Shown: positions 1 through 4,371 of the stretch, piece by piece | Position numbering within the stretch: the stretch's first letter is position 1 | Layout of the letters: every line of letters begins with the position of its first letter | NCBI GenBank assembly: GCA_029240815.1 | Contig: JARDZO010000283.1 | Coordinates: 1 to 7,042, forward strand | DNA: 7,042 nucleotides | From: Brevibacillus sp. | GTDB taxonomy: Bacteria > Bacillota > Bacilli > Brevibacillales > Brevibacillaceae | Direction of reading: 5' to 3' | Notes under the pieces: generated by a model | Told to the model about the DNA's origin: nothing | Seen by the model: the letters and a program-made list of their open reading frames with translations, nothing else | Database searches by the model: none | Program-made: the position numbers and the translations under genes

Positions 1-135
1 ATCCTCCAAGATTGAAGCGTTTACGGCAACAATGTAGACAATGGTGACAAAGCTGATGAAGCCAGCTAAAAGTTCCCGTTGAATCGTCGTGTCGCAAGCG
101 CGCAGGTGAAAAATTTTATCCATCCACGTACGCAC
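1..135 (-). CDS. NCS2 (AzgA/PbuG-type) purine permease, N-terminal fragment
   Basis: Seen: reading leftward from a GTG at 135, 45 codons run open to the window edge. The start is GTG because an AGAAGGG-like ribosome binding site (143-148) sits 7 nt before it; the in-frame ATG at 123 is too far from it. After a short polar N-terminus the protein reads RELLAGFISFVTIVYIVAVN followed by ASILED. Known: this 'RE-(I/L)-AG-x-x-(T/S)-F-x-T-(M/I)-x-YI-x-x-VNP' pattern is the hallmark start of NCS2 permeases of the AzgA/PbuG group, proton symporters of adenine, guanine or hypoxanthine in the cytoplasmic membrane. Here the usual VNP is VNA. The first membrane helix begins at about residue 23. Inferred: the exact purine cannot be told from this fragment. 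It is divergent from the LysR gene at 286 and is that regulator's likely target. Confidence 0.82.
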   Translation of the reverse strand, partial: MRTWMDKIFHLRACDTTIQRELLAGFISFVTIVYIVAVNASILED

Positions 136-285
136 AATTCTTCCCTTCTTTCTATCGTGTCTTTTCCATGTGAAGTCATGAAATTTATGCTATCATAGCC
201 ACATCAATATGAAAAATATCCAGATAATCTGTCTTTCATATCAATTTCATATGGAAAAACGTATCCGTAGAAAGAAGTGGTACTC
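136..285. promoter_or_regulatory. Divergent promoter/operator region between permease and LysR regulator
   Basis: Seen: three short dyads lie in a row. They are ATAT-N5-ATAT at 207-219, CAGAT-A-ATCTG at 221-231, and CATAT-N7-ATATG at 237-253, the last containing T239-N11-A251, the LysR-type recognition pattern. The word TTTCATAT occurs at 234-241 and 245-252, exactly one helical turn apart, and inverted (ATATGAAA) at 207-214. A leftward -10 candidate TATGAT (192-197) has only a poor -35 (GATATT, 215-220, 17-bp spacer). If it is used, the T-N11-A box centres near -60 and the first dyad falls between -10 and -35. Inferred: this is the classic layout for a LysR protein activating a divergent gene with a weak -35. 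A rightward -10 candidate for the regulator, GATAAT (223-228), lies inside the middle dyad, which would allow autorepression. Confidence 0.55.
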
Positions 286-1155
286 ATGGATATACGCCAG
301 CTGCGTTACTTTATCGCCATTGCCGAAGAAGGGCAAATCACGGGAGCAGCCAAGCGACTGAACATGGCTCAGCCCCCATTGAGCCAGCAGTTAAAGCAGA
401 TGGAGGATGAGCTCGGCGTCACGCTGATGGAGCGATTCGGAAAACGCATGGAGCTCACGGAAGCCGGCCACACCTTGTATCGGCAAGCACTCAATATCGT
501 ACATCAAATGGAGGAAGCCCTCTCCGAAGTAAAAGAAACAGGCGAAGGCATTCGGGGGAGCCTGTCCATCGGTGTCAGCGCTTTATCCGCCTACTTCCTG
601 CCCGAGCAAATTCGCCTGTTTCAACAACAATATCCCTTGATTACCTATAAAGTCTGGAAGGGCGACACACAGCTCCTCAACCAGTGGCTGGAGCGCAGAA
701 CGATCGAGGTCGCCATCGTACGCTTGCCTCATTCCCTGACGAATTGCAGCACGATTCCGCTGGAAGAAGAATCGTTCGTGCTGATCGTCCCTGCCAGCTC
801 CCCTCACGCCACACAACGGCAGATCCATATGCGCGACATCGCCGAGATCCCGCTCATTATGCCGAGTATCCCTGGCCTTGGGATTTACGACCTGATCGTC
901 AAGGAATTTTCCAGGCTTGGAGTCGAGCCGCACGTCATCTGTGAATGTCCCGACATCTCCCTCATTGTCAGCATGGTCGGTGCCAAGGTCGGTGCTTCCA
1001 TTGTTCCCCGTTCCGCTTGGGAAACCCATCGGAGCGATCAAATCCACGGAATCGAGATCGAAGGAACCACGATCTCCTCCTCTGCTGCTGTCGTCTGGCA
1101 AACCGGACGCCATCTGTCCAAGGCAGCCAAGCGCTTTATTGAGATGTTTTCGTAA
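286..1155 (+). CDS. LysR-type transcriptional regulator
   Basis: A full-length LysR-family DNA-binding regulator of 289 residues. The N-terminus MDIRQLRYFIAIAEEGQ is the canonical family start, followed by a winged helix-turn-helix (about residues 1-60: AAKRLNMAQPPLSQQLKQME as the helix pair, then LTEAG in the wing). A linker helix and a periplasmic-binding-protein-like effector domain follow from about residue 90 to the end. I chose ATG at 286 because it gives the canonical N-terminus and has a weak AGAAGTGG site 5 nt upstream. A GTG at 277 would add three residues. The inducer cannot be read from sequence. Divergence from the purine-type permease makes that gene the best candidate target, and a purine or its catabolite a possible effector (inference). 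The last 20 bp overlap the convergent PaiB-like gene. Confidence 0.95.
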   Translation: MDIRQLRYFIAIAEEGQITGAAKRLNMAQPPLSQQLKQMEDELGVTLMERFGKRMELTEAGHTLYRQALNIVHQMEEALSEVKETGEGIRGSLSIGVSALSAYFLPEQIRLFQQQYPLITYKVWKGDTQLLNQWLERRTIEVAIVRLPHSLTNCSTIPLEEESFVLIVPASSPHATQRQIHMRDIAEIPLIMPSIPGLGIYDLIVKEFSRLGVEPHVICECPDISLIVSMVGAKVGASIVPRSAWETHRSDQIHGIEIEGTTISSSAAVVWQTGRHLSKAAKRFIEMFS

Positions 1156-1789
1156 ACACACGATTGGTCCCTGCCTGATCGATCGTTCGCATCGCGGCAG
1201 CGACCTCCCTTTCCTTTTCGCTGCCTGCTTCCAGATGGGAAATAATCGCTTGTCGATCCTGCTCGTTGCGGTTCTGACTCAGCTTGTACTTCGCATCGAT
1301 TCGCTCCACCTTGATTTCGAAACAAGTGATTCCTTTGAGCAATCCATCCATGACTTTTTCCGGAACTGCTCCCCATGTGACAGGAGATTGTTGCCCTTGC
1401 TCATATTTGGACAGCAATGCCTGCATCATCTCTGTTATCTTTTCGGCAGAAGTAATGACGCTAGCCTTCCCGTAAGCGTGCAATGCCATGTAATTCCACG
1501 TTGGAACGCTGGGCTGAATGTACCAGGAAGAGGAAACGTACGCATGAGCTCCCTGGAAGACAACCAGCACCGACGCATCCGTCTGCCCCAGCATCCCTCC
1601 CTGCGGGTTGCTTCGCGCGACGTGACCCGTCAAGTATAGCTCGTCTCCCCTTTTTTCCACTTCCAGCGGGATATGGGTAACTTCCGGTTCTTTTGCGTCC
1701 GCAGAAATCAACAGAGCAAACGGATGCTGCTGCATGAAAGCGATCATCTCATCATGATCGGATACTTCAAAATACGGTGGTGTGTACAT
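1136..1789 (-). CDS. paiB: PaiB-like FMN-binding negative transcriptional regulator
   Basis: A 217-residue protein of the PaiB / FMN-binding split-barrel family; B. subtilis PaiB is about 207 residues. Seen: the start MYTPPYF, a core strand FALLISAD with THIPLEV (residues 24-44), the family signature GHVARSNPQ (55-63), and the second signature with YVSSSWY (84-90) and VPTWNYMALHAYG (95-107), residues that line the FMN pocket in this fold. The C-terminal 40 residues are charged and helical-looking. GAGGAG at 1800-1805 precedes the ATG by 10 nt. Known: in B. subtilis, paiAB in extra copies represses sporulation and degradative-enzyme genes. PaiA is a polyamine acetyltransferase. Here no paiA is adjacent, so the 'regulator' role is by family only; a flavin-dependent enzyme activity is equally possible. 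The end overlaps the LysR gene by 20 bp. Confidence 0.92.
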   Translation of the reverse strand: MYTPPYFEVSDHDEMIAFMQQHPFALLISADAKEPEVTHIPLEVEKRGDELYLTGHVARSNPQGGMLGQTDASVLVVFQGAHAYVSSSWYIQPSVPTWNYMALHAYGKASVITSAEKITEMMQALLSKYEQGQQSPVTWGAVPEKVMDGLLKGITCFEIKVERIDAKYKLSQNRNEQDRQAIISHLEAGSEKEREVAAAMRTIDQAGTNRVFTKTSQ

Positions 1790-1815
1790 GCATGCCTCAC
1801 TCCTCTTTTTTTCTC

Positions 1816-1844
1816 ATCGTAGCACGCTTCCTGTCTTTTGTTAG
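1816..1844 (-). promoter_or_regulatory. Candidate sigma-A promoter of the paiB-like gene
   Basis: Reading leftward, CTAACA (1839-1844) and TACGAT (1816-1821) are separated by 17 bp. Each matches the vegetative consensus at 4 of 6 positions. The implied start site is near 1809, about 20 nt before the ATG, leaving room for the GAGGAG site. It is the only reasonable pair seen directly upstream of the gene. Confidence 0.45.
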
Positions 1845-1885
1845 GGGCAATTCTGCTGAAAGAAACGAGGGCAATGGGTTATTGT

Positions 1886-2044
1886 TTACATTCGGAACAA
1901 AGCTGGTCTCTTCCCGGCGGCAGAGTCGCCATTGCATGACAGAGGACTCTCGTCACTGACCTGCTGAAACTTTTGCGGACCATTGACATAGATGATTTCC
2001 ATAACTTCGTTTACGACAAATATTTCCTCTTTGATCGTCGACAT
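1886..2044 (-). CDS. Doubtful small ORF (52 aa), unknown function
   Basis: I do not recognise this protein. From ATG at 2044 it begins MSTIKEEIFVVNEVMEIIYV, a mixed hydrophobic/acidic stretch, then turns polar with one Cys and a basic GKRPALFRM end. No signal peptide or membrane span is evident. The frame stays open up to an ATG at 2071 (61 aa). In favour: it has the same orientation as its neighbours, and a TATAAT promoter lies just upstream (2086-2114). That promoter would start transcription near 2079, leaving almost no leader for the 2071 start, so 2044 is preferred. Against: neither start has a convincing ribosome binding site, and part of the frame is one copy of a repeated non-coding-looking word. 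It may be chance, a small peptide gene, or part of an untranslated RNA. Confidence 0.2.
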   Translation of the reverse strand: MSTIKEEIFVVNEVMEIIYVNGPQKFQQVSDESPLSCNGDSAAGKRPALFRM

Positions 2045-2088
2045 ATGTCTCAGGATAGTTTTGACTCTCATTCGTTTATAGAAATATT
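2006..2088. repeat. Imperfect direct repeat pair
   Basis: TTCGTTTACGACAAATATT (2006-2024) and TTCGTTTATAGAAATATT (2071-2088) share TTCGTTTA and AAATATT, separated by 4 and 3 bases respectively. The copies are about 65 bp apart. The right copy also forms the left arm of the inverted repeat 2065-2144, so the core word occurs three times in 130 bp. No coding explanation covers both copies. Confidence 0.65.
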
Positions 2089-2144
2089 ATATCTGAAAAG
2101 TAAGACTTCTTTAAGGCGAATTCTTTTATAAACGAAAAAGAGAG
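2065..2144. repeat. Long interrupted inverted repeat
   Basis: TTCGTTTATA (2071-2080) and its exact complement TATAAACGAA (2127-2136) form 10 perfect pairs. Beyond a 1/3-nt internal mismatch the flanks CTCTC (2065-2069) and GAGAG (2140-2144) pair again, giving 15 pairs in all. The 46-nt centre contains the leftward TATAAT promoter. There is no T-run, so this is not an intrinsic terminator. An operator, a structured RNA or a remnant of a small repeat element are all possible. Confidence 0.6.
2086..2114 (-). promoter_or_regulatory. Candidate promoter with perfect -10 (TATAAT)
   Basis: Leftward TATAAT (2086-2091) is preceded by a 17-bp spacer and TTAAAG (2109-2114, 3 of 6 to TTGACA). The implied start is near 2079. 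It lies inside the long inverted repeat 2065-2144, so binding of a dimeric regulator there would cover it. It could serve the small ORF at 1886-2044, a small RNA, or supply a distal promoter for the paiB-like gene. Confidence 0.4.
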
Positions 2145-2188
2145 CTCCAGGAACGCGATGCGAACCACATTATTTTCAGTGAACAGCA

Positions 2189-2216
2189 AAAGGGAGTGGA
2201 TATCCCCACTCCCTTT
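2189..2216 (-). terminator. Terminator after coaA-DUF523
   Basis: A perfect 11-bp stem (arms 2189-2199 and 2206-2216; leftward AAAGGGAGTGG paired with CCACTCCCTTT) has a 6-nt loop. It begins 10 nt past the DUF523 stop. Leftward, the 3' arm ends in TTT and runs on as TTTTGCTG, so the U-tract is short, but stem and position make it a convincing end of the coaA-DUF523 transcript. Confidence 0.75.
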
Positions 2217-2226
2217 ACCATATCCA

Positions 2227-2673
2227 TTATCCTTGATGTTGTTCGGATTGGACCTCAATCCCATTTCTCCGAAACAACGCCGCAGTCAGCCCCGTGCCCG
2301 TCACCTTTTTTCCTGAAAACGTCCCGTCATAGACAAACGTACTGCCGCACGAAGGGCTGTTTTCTTTCAAAATGGCGGATGTTGCTCCGACGGTTTGAGC
2401 CAGCTTCAATGCTTGTTGAGCACCCATGAGGAACTCTTCCGTCACGTCATTTCCTTTTAGGTCGAAGATGCGGGCTTTCCCGTCCAGTACGTCAAAGCCG
2501 TCTCCCCCGATGATCTCCGCTGGCGGTCGAGGAGTAGGCAGACCGCCTAGCTGCTCCGGACAGACTGGGATCACCTTGCCTTCCCGCAATAGCTGTTCCA
2601 GCTCCTGATCAAGACAGGACTTTTGATCATAACGACACTCACAGCCGATCAGACAAGCGCTGATCATTTTCAT
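2227..2673 (-). CDS. DUF523 / 2-thiouracil desulfurase (TudS)-family iron-sulfur protein
   Basis: A 148-residue single-domain protein, the usual length for stand-alone DUF523. Seen: the N-terminal ACLIGCECRYD (residues 6-16), VCPEQLGGLPTPRPPAE (37-53), GKARIFDLKGNDVTEEF (65-81), and KENSPSCG (103-110), all family signatures. Cys7, Cys38 and Cys109 are the conserved cysteines expected to hold the [4Fe-4S] cluster. Cys11, Cys13 and Cys20 are extra. Known: the characterised member TudS removes sulfur from 2-thiouracil using a three-cysteine [4Fe-4S] cluster. Inferred: the same chemistry on a thiolated pyrimidine or related thio compound; the physiological substrate is uncertain. AGGGAGG (2681-2687) lies 7 nt before the ATG. 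It begins 23 nt after coaA ends and shares that transcript. Confidence 0.94.
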   Translation of the reverse strand: MKMISACLIGCECRYDQKSCLDQELEQLLREGKVIPVCPEQLGGLPTPRPPAEIIGGDGFDVLDGKARIFDLKGNDVTEEFLMGAQQALKLAQTVGATSAILKENSPSCGSTFVYDGTFSGKKVTGTGLTAALFRRNGIEVQSEQHQG

Positions 2674-2696
2674 AAGAAATCCTCCCTCACTCTCGT

Positions 2697-3635
2697 CTAC
2701 AGCTTGCGTAGCTTCACGCTCTGTACCATATGATCCTGACCTTTATCGAGGATCAACTGGGCGCGAACTCGGGTAGGCAAAATATTATGTCGAAGGTTGG
2801 CTCCGTTGATTTCATGCCAAATGCTCGTAGCCACTTCGGTTGCTTCCTCGTCGGACAAGCTTGCGTAGCGGCGGAAATAAGAAGATGGATTGGAAAAGGC
2901 CGTTTGCCGCAGCAGCTTGAAACGCTCCACATACCATTGCAAAATATCTTTTTCATCCGCATGGACGTAAATGGTGAAATCAAAGAAGTCGGAAACAATG
3001 ACTTCGGAAATGCGCTGCTCGTTTTCCGTATCTCTCGGTGGCTGCAAGACGTTCAGCCCTTCTACGATCAAAATATCAGGCTGGCGCACCTTCTGCCATT
3101 CGTCCGGTACGATGTCGTAGACCAGGTGAGAATAGACAGGAGCTTTTACTTCCGCGAGACCTGACTTCACATCGGACAGGAAGCGAATGAATTTCCGCAA
3201 GTCATAGCTCTCCGGAAATCCTTTACGCTTCATGATCCCGCGCTCTTCCAACACTCGGTTCGGATAGAGGAATCCGTCTGTCGTCACGAGATCTACCTTG
3301 GGATGATTCGGCCAACGGGACAGCAGCATCTGCAAAATCCGAGCAGTCGTGCTTTTACCTACGGCGACACTACCCGCGATCCCGATAATAAACGGTACTT
3401 TTCCGTCCTGATTACCAAGAAACGTATGGGTAGCCTGATACAGCTCCTGCGTTGCACCTACATGCAAATTAAGCAGGCGAGAAAGCGGAAGGTAAATATC
3501 AGCGACCTCGGTCATGGAAACATTTTCGTTCACGCCTTGCAAACAGGCCAGTTCCTCATCAGATATGGTCAGCGGCGTGGAAGCCCGCAGAGCTCTCCAC
3601 TGCTCGCGGTTAAACGTCACGTATGGTGATGCCAT
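2697..3635 (-). CDS. coaA: Type I pantothenate kinase
   Basis: Catalyses ATP-dependent phosphorylation of pantothenate, the first and usually rate-limiting step of coenzyme A synthesis, in the cytosol. Numbering from ATG 3635 (312 aa): P-loop GSVAVGKS at 88-95 (Lys94 binds ATP phosphates), TTDGF at 118-122 with the catalytic Asp, KGFPESYD at 138-145, PVYSHLVYD at 166-174, IVEGLNVLQ at 190-198, then [12 protein letters not shown] and YVERF. All are standard for the bacterial CoaA (PRK-like kinase) fold, which is feedback-inhibited by CoA. The start is uncertain. ATG 3635 has an AAAGGATG-like site 9 nt upstream. ATG 3659 adds eight residues but has only a poor site; with it the protein is 320 aa, close to B. 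subtilis CoaA (319). It is first in a two-gene unit with the DUF523 gene. Confidence 0.97.
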   Translation of the reverse strand: MASPYVTFNREQWRALRASTPLTISDEELACLQGVNENVSMTEVADIYLPLSRLLNLHVGATQELYQATHTFLGNQDGKVPFIIGIAGSVAVGKSTTARILQMLLSRWPNHPKVDLVTTDGFLYPNRVLEERGIMKRKGFPESYDLRKFIRFLSDVKSGLAEVKAPVYSHLVYDIVPDEWQKVRQPDILIVEGLNVLQPPRDTENEQRISEVIVSDFFDFTIYVHADEKDILQWYVERFKLLRQTAFSNPSSYFRRYASLSDEEATEVATSIWHEINGANLRHNILPTRVRAQLILDKGQDHMVQSVKLRKL

Positions 3636-3690
3636 GGGAACGTACATCCTTTCCATCATGAAAGTGCTTTCTTTTTATCATCACACAGCT

Positions 3691-3719
3691 AGTTTACACC
3701 AGCAGGCGACTCTTGGGAA
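3691..3719 (-). promoter_or_regulatory. Candidate coaA promoter
   Basis: Leftward TTCCCA (3714-3719), a 17-bp spacer and TAAACT (3691-3696), each 4 of 6 to the vegetative consensus. The start would be near 3684, downstream of the dps terminator, giving coaA-DUF523 its own transcript. Only moderate support. Confidence 0.35.
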
Positions 3720-3761
3720 CAAGTTGCTTGCCCCAGCGAGCTGGGAATACACTTCCAATCC

Positions 3762-3803
3762 AAAAAAAACAAGCCGACACCGGTTAACTACCAGCATCAG
3801 CCT
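3762..3803 (-). terminator. Rho-independent terminator of dps
   Basis: Read leftward, arms at 3790-3803 and 3771-3784 form a continuous 14-pair RNA stem, with several G-U pairs, around a 5-nt loop (AGTTA), followed by G and eight T (3762-3769). It starts 22 nt after the dps stop. No T-run is present on the opposite side, so it works for the - strand only and separates dps from coaA. Confidence 0.93.
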
Positions 3804-3825
3804 GTCTCCTTTGTTCATCCTGTTT

Positions 3826-4278
3826 TTATTTGCCCATAAAGGCCTTTAGCATCCACACATGCTTTTGCAGGCTCTCCGTCATGCCCAAAAACATGTCGCC
3901 TGTCGCTTCGTCGTCTGCCGCTTCTGCAGCTGTGATGCCTTCTTTCAGCTCACTGACAAGTGTCGTAAAATCACTCACGAGCGCTTGCACCATCTGATCG
4001 GCAGACTCTCCACCTGCCGCTTCCTTGATGGAAGCTTGCTCGATACAGGCCTTCATGGTTGAAACGGGCTTACCACCTACAGCCAGCAGACGCTCTGCCA
4101 ATTCATCCACGTACTTCGCTGCCTCGTTATACAGCTCCTCGAACTTGACATGCAAGGTGAAGAAGTGAGGACCTTGCACGTACCAGTGAAAGTGATGGAG
4201 CTTTATATACATCACAGACCAGTTGGCAACCTGCTTGTTTAATACGTCTGTTACAGGACGGCTCATCGTTATGCTCAT
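3826..4278 (-). CDS. dps: Dps-family miniferritin (DNA-binding/ferroxidase stress protein)
   Basis: A 150-residue four-helix-bundle Dps protein. It forms a 12-subunit shell that oxidises Fe(II) with peroxide and stores Fe(III), protecting DNA. Seen: KLHHFHWYVQGPHFFTLHVK (26-45) then EELYNEAAKYVDELAERL (47-64). The ferroxidase residues His31, His43, Glu47, Asp58 and Glu62 fall at the positions known for Listeria Dps, except that position 47 is Glu rather than Asp. There is no long Lys-rich N-terminal tail, so DNA binding by tail is unlikely, as in MrgA/Listeria-type members (inference). Start: AAAGGAAG (4289-4296) lies 10 nt before ATG 4278; Met5 is too far. The last upstream gene ends 93 nt away without a visible terminator. 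Confidence 0.96.
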   Translation of the reverse strand: MSITMSRPVTDVLNKQVANWSVMYIKLHHFHWYVQGPHFFTLHVKFEELYNEAAKYVDELAERLLAVGGKPVSTMKACIEQASIKEAAGGESADQMVQALVSDFTTLVSELKEGITAAEAADDEATGDMFLGMTESLQKHVWMLKAFMGK

Positions 4279-4320
4279 TTAGACGATACTTCCTTTCATG
4301 GGAATAGGTAGATCGTCTGT
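4279..4320 (-). promoter_or_regulatory. dps leader hairpin enclosing the Shine-Dalgarno
   Basis: AGACGAT (4312-4318, read leftward) and ATCGTCT (4281-4287) are perfect 7-bp complements around a 24-nt loop. Within the loop, TTCC (4301-4304) can pair with the GGAA of the ribosome binding site (4290-4293) around 7 nt. The outer stem ends 2 nt before the dps ATG. Such a fold would hide the ribosome binding site. Function is inferred only. Confidence 0.4.
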
Positions 4321-4345
4321 AGTGTGCCGCCGTGAGTCGCTCGCT

Positions 4346-4351
4346 ATACCC
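4346..4351 (-). promoter_or_regulatory. Possible dps -10 (GGGTAT)
   Basis: Leftward GGGTAT followed by AG reads both as a sigma-B-type -10 (GGGTAT) and a weak sigma-A -10 (TATAGC). No matching -35 (GTTTAA or TTGACA) is seen at the right distance, so support is weak. B. subtilis dps is sigma-B controlled. No PerR box (TTATAAT-type palindrome) was found here. Confidence 0.2.
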
Positions 4352-4371
4352 TGCAGCGTCGTGGAAGCAGA

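Larger units (their letters stand above)
1790..2188. other. Long intergenic region with repeats and one doubtful small ORF
   Basis: About 400 bp lie between the paiB-like start and the terminator that follows the DUF523 gene. The left third carries the paiB promoter. The right part (2000-2150) is AT-rich and carries a good leftward -10 and a cluster of related direct and inverted repeats, listed separately. A 6-bp inverted repeat AGAGTC/GACTCT (1922-1927, 1945-1950) lacks a T-run and does not look like a terminator. No RNA gene was recognised. One small leftward ORF (1886-2044) is the only coding candidate. Confidence 0.6.

Noticed and set aside
583..1161. A 192-codon - strand frame antisense to the LysR gene
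   Set aside because: Low-complexity, Gly/Asp-rich translation typical of an antisense shadow; no ribosome binding site and no domain.
1171..1200. Hairpin CTGCC/GGCAG downstream of the LysR stop as a terminator
   Set aside because: Only 5 outer pairs plus a broken inner stem, no T-run on either strand, and it lies in PaiB-like coding sequence.
917..1639. A 240-codon + strand frame running across the LysR 3' end and antisense to the PaiB-like gene
   Set aside because: It starts inside the LysR gene in another frame and mirrors the PaiB codons; its protein is rich in Ser/Pro/Arg/Leu with no recognisable domain, and both overlapped genes have clear family signatures.
2158..2330. A + strand frame starting ATG 2158 with an AGGA-like site
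   Set aside because: It runs through the terminator and then antisense to the DUF523 gene, with no recognisable protein.
3732..3745. Short palindrome CCCAG-CGAG-CTGGG upstream of coaA
   Set aside because: Five pairs with a 4-nt loop and no other copies or T-run; too small to call an operator or terminator.
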